Source of the DNA: SHAN690 sp040905305
GTDB taxonomy: Bacteria; Bacteroidota; Bacteroidia; Flavobacteriales_G; Salibacteraceae
Length of the DNA stretch: 6,451 nt
Assembly: GCA_040905305.1 (NCBI GenBank)
Contig: JBBDRU010000162.1
Span: forward strand, 1 to 6,451
Direction of reading: 5' to 3'
How positions within the stretch are numbered: the stretch's first letter is position 1; every line of letters begins with the position of its first letter. The translations under genes were made by a program, and so were the position numbers. Positions 1-6,451 of this stretch are shown here, piece by piece. The notes under the pieces are model-generated. The model had not been told where the DNA came from. It worked only from the letters and a program-made list of their open reading frames with translations, and made no database searches.

Positions 1-1026
1 AAAACAGGTAGTATATTTCTGGCAGGCTCTTACCTTGTTCGTGCGGCCATCGGTGAAGATGTGGATAATGAAACGCTCGGAGGAGCAACAACGCATTGCG
101 AAATTTCCGGAGTTACGGATTACAAATGCAAGGACGATCAGGATGCCATCAATCGTATTCAATCGATCGTGGACAAAATGGGAGGTAGGCCAAAACTCCC
201 ATTTGATCGAAAAAAACCTAAAGCTCCAAAGCTTGATCCAAAAGAAATCTATGGTCTGTTTAGCACCCAAACCTATGACACCAAAGAGATTATCAAGCGC
301 TTGGTGGATGACTCTGAATTTGAAGAGTACAAGGCCTTATATGGAAAATCCATTGTGACCGGGTATGCGCGAATTGAAGGCTGGGCGGTTGGAATTGTTG
401 CTAATCAGCGTACTGTGGTAAAAAGTAAAAAAGGCGAAATGCAATTTGGTGGGGTGATTTATTCAGACAGTGCAGATAAGGCGGCAAGATTCATTATGAA
501 CTGCAACCAAAAGAATATTCCTTTGGTCTTTTTGCAAGATGTAACGGGCTTCATGGTTGGATCTCGATCAGAACAGGGTGGGATCATTAAGGACGGTGCT
601 AAAATGGTGAATGCCATGAGCAATTCAGTAGTGCCAAAATTCACATTTATCATGGGCAATAGTTATGGCGCTGGCAACTATGCTATGTGTGGAAAAGCTT
701 ATGATCCACGATTGATTTATGCCTGGCCATCTGCAAAGTTGGCGGTGATGAGTGGAAAGTCCGCTGCTAATACTTTGCTGCAAATTGAAGTGGCATCGCT
801 AAAGGCAAAAGGAGAAGAAATCACAGAAGAAAAACAAAAAGAGCTTTTGGATCGTATCACTGATCGCTATGAAGAACAAACATCACCTTATTATGCTGCT
901 GCTCGCCTTTGGCTGGATGGCATCGTTGATCCGCTTGACACCAGAAAGATTGTAAGCGTGGGTATAGATATGGCGAGCAATGAGCAAAACGTAAGACGTT
1001 ATAATGTTGGTGTATTGCAAACATGA
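1..1026 (+). CDS. Acyl-CoA carboxylase, beta (carboxyltransferase) subunit, 5'-truncated by window edge
   Basis: The reading frame is open from base 1 and ends at TGA 1024-1026, giving 341 visible residues. Family members are usually about 510-545 residues, so the N-terminal third lies outside the window. The protein is the cytoplasmic carboxyltransferase subunit of a biotin-dependent acyl-CoA carboxylase, moving carboxyl from carboxybiotin to an acyl-CoA. Visible signatures, counted from the first visible codon: LGGATTH at 26-32 with CEISGVTD after it, which closes the N-terminal crotonase-like half; then in the C-terminal half QFGGVIYSDSADKAARFI from 148, QDVTGFMVGSRSE from 179, GNSYGAGNYAMCG at 219-231 and AVMSG at 248-252. 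The last two are the glycine-rich oxyanion and CoA-binding segments. The ending, with ARLWLDGIVDPLDTRK, is typical of the methylcrotonyl-CoA carboxylase-like group. The substrate (methylcrotonyl-, propionyl- or another acyl-CoA) cannot be fixed from sequence. No biotin carboxylase or biotin-carrier gene is in view. It shares ATGA with the next gene, suggesting one operon. Confidence 0.95.
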   Translation, partial: KTGSIFLAGSYLVRAAIGEDVDNETLGGATTHCEISGVTDYKCKDDQDAINRIQSIVDKMGGRPKLPFDRKKPKAPKLDPKEIYGLFSTQTYDTKEIIKRLVDDSEFEEYKALYGKSIVTGYARIEGWAVGIVANQRTVVKSKKGEMQFGGVIYSDSADKAARFIMNCNQKNIPLVFLQDVTGFMVGSRSEQGGIIKDGAKMVNAMSNSVVPKFTFIMGNSYGAGNYAMCGKAYDPRLIYAWPSAKLAVMSGKSAANTLLQIEVASLKAKGEEITEEKQKELLDRITDRYEEQTSPYYAAARLWLDGIVDPLDTRKIVSVGIDMASNEQNVRRYNVGVLQT

Positions 1027-2345
1027 TGGAAAATAAAAACAATGGAATGAATTTGAATGGCAAGGCCAGTGCTGACTTTTTAATGAACAAGGTTTTTTAC
1101 CTTGGATGGTTGAAAAACGCTTTTTTGATATTGCTTCTTTCCTTGATCGTAAATGCAGTTACGGCTCAAACTCCACAACGCATCGAAGCCACACGGATGG
1201 TTCAGCAAGGCGATAATAACCTACAAGTGGGAAGATATAACGATGCTATTTTCGACTATACAAATGCGATAACTACTGATCCCTATTTTGCTGAAGGTTA
1301 TATAAAACGCGCATCACTCTACCAAAAACTGGGGCGATATACAGAGGCGCGCAGAGATTATGAAAAAGCCAAGCAAATGAATCCTTATTCGGCATATTTG
1401 CTTGATGCAAGTGCTAAATTGAATTTTCTTACCGAAGAATATGAAAAGGGGCTGAAAGAAATCGAACAGGCACTTGAAATGGAACCGAATAACCCTGATT
1501 ACATCGACCACCGGATTGACGGGCTTATTTTGTCAGGAGAATACAGGTCTGCGCTTGATGATATTGAGCATTTGCTCGAAAATGCTTACAACACTGAGCT
1601 TACCTACTTAAAACAAGGATTGGTTTATTTTTTGGATGACGATTTGGAGATGGCAGAAAGTGCCATGTGGGAAGTGCATGATATCAATCCTGAAAATCCA
1701 TTGGTGCATGATATTTTAGGGATGATTGCATTGAAAAACACTGAGTATGAAGAAGCGATTTCATTGTTTGATGAAGCCCTCAAAATAAATCCTGATTTTA
1801 GTTTAGCTTATTACAACAAAGGTGTTGCCTACCGAATGATGAATAATGAAGAAATGGCATTGAAATTTTTTGATAAAGCCATTGATAAACAATTGGAAAT
1901 CTCTCAGGCGTTCTTTGAGCGCGGTTTGGTGAAGAAAGAATTAGGAAACTTTGCAGGATCCATTCAAGATTACACCAAGGTAAGCTCTTTTGATACCGTC
2001 TATTTCAACGCCATTTTTAACCGGGCTTTTGCATTTAAAATGTTGGGTGATTTTCCTTCGGCCATGCAAGATGCAAATAGCGTGATCGAACTTCGGCCAA
2101 AACAGCCGGAAGGGTATGCAATGCGGGGAAAGATTTACATGCTCTTCGGTAACTTTGACGATGCTATTGAAGATTTTACAGAATCCTTGAATTGGGATTC
2201 AGATCAGCCGGAAGTGCAATTTAATATGGGACTGGCCATGTTGTTTGACCATCGCCTGAAAGACGGTTGTGCTCAGCTTCAACGTGCAGTCGATGCCGGT
2301 TACACTAAGGGGTATGATGCTTATGAGAATTTTTGTGGACCATAA
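1023..2345 (+). CDS. Exported TPR-repeat protein (eleven tetratricopeptide repeats)
   Basis: This is a 440-residue protein of unknown specific role, built almost wholly of tetratricopeptide repeats and so probably a protein-binding scaffold in the periplasm or outer envelope. A lysine-containing n-region, a hydrophobic stretch at about 33-46 and the end VTA|Q (cleavage after 48) form a type I signal peptide; there is no lipobox cysteine. Repeats follow in a gapless 34-residue register starting near residue 56. The position-32 prolines fall at 87, 121, 155, 223, 257 and 359, and the position-20 alanines at 75, 109, 177, 211, 245, 279, 347 and 381. The array ends at about 428 in a cysteine-containing tail (C416, C438). 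ATG 1023 overlaps the carboxylase stop (ATGA). Met21 at 1083 is a serious alternative start, because it gives a normal 28-residue signal peptide and follows a T-rich stretch, whereas 1023 leaves a 20-residue polar extension before it. No catalytic domain is visible. Confidence 0.9.
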   Translation: MMENKNNGMNLNGKASADFLMNKVFYLGWLKNAFLILLLSLIVNAVTAQTPQRIEATRMVQQGDNNLQVGRYNDAIFDYTNAITTDPYFAEGYIKRASLYQKLGRYTEARRDYEKAKQMNPYSAYLLDASAKLNFLTEEYEKGLKEIEQALEMEPNNPDYIDHRIDGLILSGEYRSALDDIEHLLENAYNTELTYLKQGLVYFLDDDLEMAESAMWEVHDINPENPLVHDILGMIALKNTEYEEAISLFDEALKINPDFSLAYYNKGVAYRMMNNEEMALKFFDKAIDKQLEISQAFFERGLVKKELGNFAGSIQDYTKVSSFDTVYFNAIFNRAFAFKMLGDFPSAMQDANSVIELRPKQPEGYAMRGKIYMLFGNFDDAIEDFTESLNWDSDQPEVQFNMGLAMLFDHRLKDGCAQLQRAVDAGYTKGYDAYENFCGP

Positions 2346-2368
2346 TGAAAACTGATCAACTCCGATGA
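2343..2368 (+). other. Gene junction with possible 7-codon coupling mini-ORF
   Basis: The TPR gene stop TAA (2343-2345) shares its last base with an ATG (TAATG). That ATG opens a frame of seven codons, MKTDQLR, which ends at TGA 2366-2368. This TGA in turn overlaps the ATG of the glycosyltransferase at 2365 (ATGA). The three frames are therefore chained by two overlaps across a 19-base gap. The arrangement is seen directly. That it is translated, or carries terminating ribosomes to the next start, is inference; no Shine-Dalgarno sequence precedes the downstream ATG. Chance is a reasonable alternative. Confidence 0.25.
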
Positions 2369-3483
2369 AAATCGCCTTTGTCCATGATTGGTTCACCGTT
2401 CCGGGTGGTGCTGAAAAGGTGGCGTCTCACATCATCGATTTGATGCAACCGTCAAGTGTTTTTGCCCTTTTCAACTTTATGGATTTTCGCATTCAGCAAT
2501 CGATAACCGGAGGGAGAGGGGTCAAGACTTCTTTCCTCCAGCAAGTTCCTGGAGCTATGGAGCATTATCGCTACCTCGCTCCGTTTTATCCGAAGGCCAT
2601 CGCTGGAATTGATGTTTCCGGATATAACGTCATCATATCTTCCTCCTGGATGGCCGCCAAAGGAGTGCGCAAAAGTGCCGATCAAATTCATATTTCATAC
2701 TGTCACACTCCGATGCGTTTTGCCTGGGACTTGGAAGAAACTTACCTCAAAAAGTACGGTTACCATCAAGGATGGAAACGCAAGTTGATGAAGTTTTTCA
2801 TCCAACGCTTAAAACGCTGGGACATCAAATCAGCACAAAATGTGGATTTCTTTATCGCAAACTCTCATTTTGTTGCCCACCGTATTGAGCGGGCTTATGG
2901 CAAAAAAAGCATCGTTATTTATCCGCCTGTTGACACCAAAAAATTTCAACTGAAAGAGCATAAAGATGATTTTTATTTTGTGGCATCGAGAATGGTCGAA
3001 TACAAGAACATCGATTTGATTCTTGACGCTTTTCAAAGGCTTCCAACTAAGCAACTGGTCATTGCTGGAACAGGTCCTTTAAAGTTTCACTTGCAGAAAA
3101 GAGCACCGTCAAATGTCCGTTTTGTTGGCTGGCTGTCTGAGGGTGAACTCGTAAGATATATGCAACAAGCGAAGGCTTTCATCAACGCATCGGTGGAGGA
3201 TTTTGGCATTGCAGGATTAGAGGCGCAGGCATGCGGCACACCAGTTATTGCGCTTGGAAAAGGCGGATACCGGGAAACGGTTATCGAGAATGAAACGGGG
3301 ATTTTCTTTGAACGTGAGCACCCGGAAGCGCTTGCTGATGCCATATTGCGTTTTGAGCGATTGTCGTTTGATCCTTACAAAATGCGCAGCAATGCCAAGC
3401 GATATGATAAGGATGTTTTTCGAGAACGGTTTCTGAATTTTTTCCTGGATAAGTGCTTTGATCATGAAAAGTCCTTGGTTTGA
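2365..3483 (+). CDS. GT4 family glycosyltransferase, WbaZ-like (probable mannosyltransferase)
   Basis: This 372-residue, full-length GT-B enzyme is predicted to add a sugar, mannose in characterised relatives, from a nucleotide-sugar donor to a lipid-linked glycan on the cytoplasmic face of the inner membrane. The N-terminal Rossmann half begins at once with KIAFVHDW and the PGGAEKV loop at 13-19, then CHTPMRFAWD at 113-122, a hallmark of the WbaZ-like group. The basic stretch between (WKRKLMKFFIQRLKRW) could help membrane association. The hinge NSHFVAHRI...YPPVD ends at about 190. The C-terminal half holds the donor-phosphate residues R209 and K214 (ASRMVEYKN) and the E-x7-E motif, E278 and E286, in EDFGIAGLEAQACGTPV. 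No signal peptide or membrane segment is present. The ATG at 2365 gives the expected N-terminus, 19 bases after the TPR stop. The 3' end overlaps the polymerase/ligase gene by 20 bases. Family assignment is secure; donor and acceptor are not. Confidence 0.92.
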   Translation: MKIAFVHDWFTVPGGAEKVASHIIDLMQPSSVFALFNFMDFRIQQSITGGRGVKTSFLQQVPGAMEHYRYLAPFYPKAIAGIDVSGYNVIISSSWMAAKGVRKSADQIHISYCHTPMRFAWDLEETYLKKYGYHQGWKRKLMKFFIQRLKRWDIKSAQNVDFFIANSHFVAHRIERAYGKKSIVIYPPVDTKKFQLKEHKDDFYFVASRMVEYKNIDLILDAFQRLPTKQLVIAGTGPLKFHLQKRAPSNVRFVGWLSEGELVRYMQQAKAFINASVEDFGIAGLEAQACGTPVIALGKGGYRETVIENETGIFFEREHPEALADAILRFERLSFDPYKMRSNAKRYDKDVFRERFLNFFLDKCFDHEKSLV

Positions 3484-4648
3484 TCGCCTGGAGCAATTGA
3501 TGCTCTTGGTTTTAAGTGGTTTTGTGATTTGGCCTAATGCTGTTTCATCTATTGCTTTGATCGTCCTGTTTGTTATCGCTATCCTTCGATCTCAGCGCAA
3601 AGTGTTGCCCTCCAAAAAAGAGTGGTGGTTGTTTTTGCTTCCTTGTTGCATTTTGTTTTCATGGTTATTGCATGGAATGGCAACAGATGGATTCCGTGAT
3701 CTGCAACTTTGGGGCACATGGATTGCTGCAATTATCTACTTCCGCCTTAGTCGGTTCCAATCGCTTTTTTTACAATTTTTTGTTCTTGTTTCTAGCATTT
3801 ACGCATCGGTTTTTCTTCTTTGGCTGGTGCTTTCAGACCCGATTCCAGCGCTTAATTTTGCCCAGCTTTTGCGAGATCAGGTTCAAGAATCTTTTCACGT
3901 TCATCCGACCTATTTGAGTGCGCTTTGGTTTGGCGCAACTCTTATTGTGATCACTAACCTTGAGCGGTATAGGTGGTGGCATGTGATCATGCTGACTTTG
4001 CTTATCATCGCTGGATTGTTTGCAGGTGGAAAAATGCCGTTTTTGGCGTTGTGCGTAGCACTTGTTGCCTATTTCTTTTATCGGCTTAAGACCGGACGAT
4101 GGTTGGCGATGCTCGGTATTATGTCTGTGGCCACAGCAATGGTCTTTTTCAATCCTGTGTTAAGGGAGCGCGTCAATGAGTTTAAAAATGTAGAAGTTGA
4201 TTATAGTAAAGGGCAATGGCTGAGTTCAACCGAATTGCGCATCGGTATTTGGCGTTGTGCCATTAAATCGATTAAGGAAAACTGGCTGGTTGGAGTGGGG
4301 CTTGGAAATACCCGCAATGCACTGGATGCATGTTATGCTCAATATGAACAATCCCAATTTTTTGAAACTGAGTTCAATGAGCATAATCAGTTGATGCATT
4401 TTTGGTTGAGCGGTGGGGTCTTTTCAGCGCTGGGTTTTATCTTGTTCTTCTTGCTTTTATTGCGGTTTTGTAAGAAAGAAAAACGCCTGGTACTAATGCT
4501 TTTTACATTCTATTTCCTTATGATCTCGCTGACCGAAAACTACCTTTCAAGGCAGCATGGAATGATGTTTTGGAGTTTTATCACTATGGCTTTGCTCACG
4601 AAGGAAAAAGAACGTTTACCGTTTCTATCCAAGCCCTCCTCCATGTGA
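3464..4648 (+). CDS. O-antigen ligase/polymerase family membrane protein (Wzy_C/WaaL-like)
   Basis: This 394-residue inner-membrane protein has roughly eleven to twelve predicted membrane segments (about 10-23, 27-42, 54-70, 79-93, 101-123, 150-166, 172-188, 191-206, 213-229, 314-334, 341-357, 366-377). One long hydrophilic, probably periplasmic loop spans about 230-312. That loop carries the family pattern: R259 in ELRIGIWR, then WLVGVGLGN, then EHNQ with E306, H307 and N308. HVHPTYLS at 145-152 and a late ENYLSRQHG also fit. Such proteins either polymerise lipid-linked repeat units or ligate a glycan from undecaprenyl diphosphate to an acceptor; the two roles cannot be separated by sequence reading. 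I chose ATG 3464 over TTG 3458, which is in frame two codons earlier. The start lies inside the preceding glycosyltransferase gene (20-base overlap), so translation is probably coupled. The last 53 bases run antisense to the end of the opposing gene, where its polar tail (TKEKERLPFLSKPSSM) is unlikely to be conserved. Confidence 0.88.
   Translation: MKSPWFDRLEQLMLLVLSGFVIWPNAVSSIALIVLFVIAILRSQRKVLPSKKEWWLFLLPCCILFSWLLHGMATDGFRDLQLWGTWIAAIIYFRLSRFQSLFLQFFVLVSSIYASVFLLWLVLSDPIPALNFAQLLRDQVQESFHVHPTYLSALWFGATLIVITNLERYRWWHVIMLTLLIIAGLFAGGKMPFLALCVALVAYFFYRLKTGRWLAMLGIMSVATAMVFFNPVLRERVNEFKNVEVDYSKGQWLSSTELRIGIWRCAIKSIKENWLVGVGLGNTRNALDACYAQYEQSQFFETEFNEHNQLMHFWLSGGVFSALGFILFFLLLLRFCKKEKRLVLMLFTFYFLMISLTENYLSRQHGMMFWSFITMALLTKEKERLPFLSKPSSM
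4596..4648. other. Convergent tail-to-tail gene overlap (53 bases)
   Basis: The membrane polymerase/ligase stop TGA (4646-4648, + strand) lies past the stop of the opposing fusion gene (TGA on the - strand, 4598-4596). The two coding regions therefore overlap antisense by 53 bases and share their C-terminal codons. No credible intrinsic terminator is visible here: the only local hairpin, AACG-TTTAC-CGTT at 4611-4623, has a four-base stem and no U-tract. Transcripts from both sides should run into each other. Confidence 0.85.
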
Positions 4649-6451
4649 ATTGCCAACTCCTTTTCATCCCTTTTTCTATGCGTATCTCATACGTGTTGTC
4701 AGTCATCATTGCGCGAAGTCCATCACAAATAGAATCAACCTCCAACGGATTGCAGAAAAAACCGACATCACCCGCCAATTCGGGTAACGAGGAATTATCG
4801 CTGACCAACACCGGAGTTCCGCACGCCATAGCCTCGAGTACGGGCAATCCAAAGCCTTCTTCCAGACTTACGTATGCAAAACCGTAGGCAAGGGTGTAAA
4901 GCGCTGGCAGGTGATCTTCTCTCACATATCCCGTAAAATGAATGTGCTGTTTGCATTGAACCGTTAATTCAAGTTCTTTCCATTTCCAGCCTTTTGTGCC
5001 TGCCAAAACAAGGTGGTATTTATGCCGCAGATCAACAGGCAGCCGTGAATAAGCTTCGATAAGTCGTGGAATGTTTTTTCTTGGTTCCAAAGTGCTTACG
5101 CTCAATATAAAGGATGTGTTTGGCAACGCATATCGCGCTCGAACCAGATCTAACAGATGTGCATTTGGAATGGGGTGAAAACGCCTGCGATCTACCCCTT
5201 CATAGACTTTTGATGATGCAATGTTTTGTTGAGCTAAAGCGCTCTGTGTGGCTTTCGAAACGGAAATAAGATCAGCTTTATGAGCCAAAGCCCAATGCAA
5301 ACCGGATTCAGCTAATCGCACATTGTTGGATTCATGTGAATCAGCATGTGTGCGGTGCGTGAGGTCATGAATTACCGCCACAAGTCGGTTGAAGCTAACT
5401 TGCTTTATCGATTGGTAATGCTGGGGCAATGGCAATAGAACGGCATCGTAATTTAGACTCCTAAGCGTTGTTTTTTCTTTGTGTTTTAACCGAAATGGAA
5501 AAAGAAATGCATTCCTTTTGGCCATCGGAAATGCACGAGCCAGGGTATTGTAGGTTCGTTCGGGTAAAGTTTTTTTTAGCAATGATTTAACCTCCTGAAA
5601 TACGTTTTTGCTCACAGGCAAAGCGCTTGTTGAAGCGAGTTCTATTGCTTCGCTTATGCTATAAATCCTTCCGGATATCAAAACATCAACCGTTTGCTCA
5701 CCGATCGGAAAGCGCTTAGCTGCAAGGATGAGCCCCATTAAATAGCGCTTTATTCCATCCATCTTCAGATCGTTAAGTTTGTTTCCCTCTATAAGTAATT
5801 TTCCCTTGTGTTCAGGATTCTTTAGAGCTACAGATGTTTGGTTGAGAGCGTAGCCGCAATGTTCCATGGTTTCGCCATGTAAATGCCAAAATAAGTCTTG
5901 AAATTTTGGAGGCATTTCATCCTTCCATGCACCGGAAGCTCCTTTTCTAAACCACTTTTCAGCAAGATTTGGTGTGTTGATGTACTTGCCCGAGCCATAT
6001 TCTGGCTGCCCTTTTTTAAGCGATTCAAAGCTAGGCAACCGAACCACATCGGGTTTGGGAAGGTCCATCAATGATCTTAGTTTTTCGCAGCATTCAATGG
6101 GGTGATTGATCAGATCGTCAAAATAAATTACTAAATGAGCATGAGGCAACCAGGCCTCAACATGATTGCTCCAGCCGCCAAAATGACTTTCTTCGGCAGC
6201 GTAAATCGCCTCTTTTAGGTTGGTTTCAAATTCAGATGAAGCATCGATGATGTCTTTTCGGTGATGCGCAAGCGATACCACTGCATCACGTCCATCACGG
6301 ATGAGGTAAATTATTTTCCGGCTGAGTAAAGACTTGGGTAGATCGTCCGGTAATTCATGGGTCTTTACCACAGAACAACGCTGCCAATCAGGGTCTGCAC
6401 CATGCGCTTCGAAATGAAATGTAGCTGATGAAATACCGTAAACCTCAAACA
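4596..6451 (-). CDS. Fusion of PAPS-dependent sulfotransferase (N-terminal) and GT4 glycosyltransferase (C-terminal), 5'-truncated
   Basis: The frame is open from the window's right edge (first whole codon 6449-6447) to TGA at 4598-4596, giving 617 visible residues; the true start lies outside. GTG 6371 is in frame but inside the sulfotransferase domain (after QRCSV), so it is not the start. The sulfotransferase half (>6451 to about 5844) shows VKTHELP with the catalytic-type histidine codon at 6359-6357, the 3'-phosphate motif RDGRDAVVS (Arg 6299-6297, Ser 6275-6273, spaced as in cytosolic sulfotransferases) and RKGASGAWK at 5948-5922, matching RKGxxGxWK. The 5'-phosphosulfate loop must lie upstream. 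After a linker (about 5843-5802) a complete GT4 domain begins with LLIEGNKL and GIKRYL. It continues with VIHDL, the donor site STLEPRKN and EEGFGLPVLEAMACGTPV with E-x7-E at 4859-4857 and 4835-4833, resembling MtfB-like mannosyltransferases. No membrane segment is seen. It probably sulfates and glycosylates a cell-surface glycan precursor in the cytoplasm; the substrates are unknown. Confidence 0.9.
   Translation of the reverse strand, partial: FEVYGISSATFHFEAHGADPDWQRCSVVKTHELPDDLPKSLLSRKIIYLIRDGRDAVVSLAHHRKDIIDASSEFETNLKEAIYAAEESHFGGWSNHVEAWLPHAHLVIYFDDLINHPIECCEKLRSLMDLPKPDVVRLPSFESLKKGQPEYGSGKYINTPNLAEKWFRKGASGAWKDEMPPKFQDLFWHLHGETMEHCGYALNQTSVALKNPEHKGKLLIEGNKLNDLKMDGIKRYLMGLILAAKRFPIGEQTVDVLISGRIYSISEAIELASTSALPVSKNVFQEVKSLLKKTLPERTYNTLARAFPMAKRNAFLFPFRLKHKEKTTLRSLNYDAVLLPLPQHYQSIKQVSFNRLVAVIHDLTHRTHADSHESNNVRLAESGLHWALAHKADLISVSKATQSALAQQNIASSKVYEGVDRRRFHPIPNAHLLDLVRARYALPNTSFILSVSTLEPRKNIPRLIEAYSRLPVDLRHKYHLVLAGTKGWKWKELELTVQCKQHIHFTGYVREDHLPALYTLAYGFAYVSLEEGFGLPVLEAMACGTPVLVSDNSSLPELAGDVGFFCNPLEVDSICDGLRAMMTDNTYEIRIEKGMKRSWQFTWRRAWIETVNVLFPS

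Noticed and set aside
35..358. Open frame of about 107 codons on the + strand, second frame, inside the carboxylase gene
   Set aside because: It lies wholly within the carboxyltransferase coding region, whose in-frame translation carries strong family motifs; the alternative product has no recognisable pattern.
2346..2364. Promoter or ribosome binding site in the TPR-glycosyltransferase gap
   Set aside because: The gap is 19 bases and shows neither a Bacteroidota TAnnTTTG-type element nor a GGAGG-like sequence.
3458..3463. TTG as start of the polymerase/ligase gene
   Set aside because: ATG two codons downstream is in frame and gives the same protein; there is no Shine-Dalgarno sequence favouring TTG.
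3570..3917. Phenylalanine- and cysteine-rich open frame on the + strand inside the polymerase/ligase gene
   Set aside because: It is a frame shadow of a T-rich membrane-protein gene; the composition explains the hydrophobic look.
4604..4676. Inverted repeat GAAAAAG (4604-4610) and CTTTTTC (4670-4676) as a possible bidirectional terminator
   Set aside because: The arms are A/T-rich, only seven bases, and separated by 59 bases; such a pairing is expected by chance and lacks a compact GC stem.
4570..4887. Open frame of about 105 codons on the + strand across the convergent gene ends
   Set aside because: It is antisense to the C-terminal donor-binding half of the fusion gene, including its E-x7-E motif; the product shows no recognisable domain.
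6369..6371. GTG as the start codon of the - strand fusion gene
   Set aside because: The frame stays open upstream to the window edge and the residues before it (DWQRCSV) continue the sulfotransferase domain, which still lacks its 5'-phosphosulfate loop. The real start lies outside the window.

Overview
The window is coding almost from end to end. It holds four tightly packed genes on the + strand (1-4648) and one large gene on the - strand (4596 to beyond 6451) that converges on them. The first and last genes run off the window edges. I see no RNA gene, mobile element, CRISPR array or tandem DNA repeat, and no non-coding stretch longer than 19 bases.

The likely source is a Bacteroidota species, possibly free-living or aquatic. 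This is inference. It rests on a carboxyltransferase whose wording resembles the Bacteroidota acyl-CoA carboxylase group, an exported TPR protein with a signal peptide ending ...TA|Q, moderate GC content by eye, and no Shine-Dalgarno-like GGAGG before any of the internal + strand starts, which is usual for that phylum. I cannot name a genus.

Layout: 1-1026 is the C-terminal two thirds of an acyl-CoA carboxylase beta subunit. 1023-2345 is an exported protein of eleven TPR repeats, sharing ATGA with the previous stop. 2365-3483 is a GT4 glycosyltransferase of the WbaZ-like (mannosyltransferase) type. 3464-4648 is a polytopic membrane protein of the O-antigen ligase/polymerase (Wzy_C/WaaL-like) family. 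4596->6451 on the - strand is a two-domain enzyme with an N-terminal PAPS-dependent sulfotransferase and a C-terminal MtfB-like GT4 glycosyltransferase in one uninterrupted reading frame.

The last three genes look like part of a surface polysaccharide locus: two sugar transferases, one polymerase or ligase, and one sulfotransferase. The simplest reading is that the cell makes a sulfated exopolysaccharide, capsule or O-antigen-like glycan. The carboxylase and TPR genes appear to be housekeeping or envelope neighbours co-transcribed with the glycan genes, judging from overlaps and very short gaps. The most unusual item is the sulfotransferase-glycosyltransferase fusion. It carries the recognised PAPS-binding and catalytic signatures that fall inside the window, as well as the GT4 donor-site motif.
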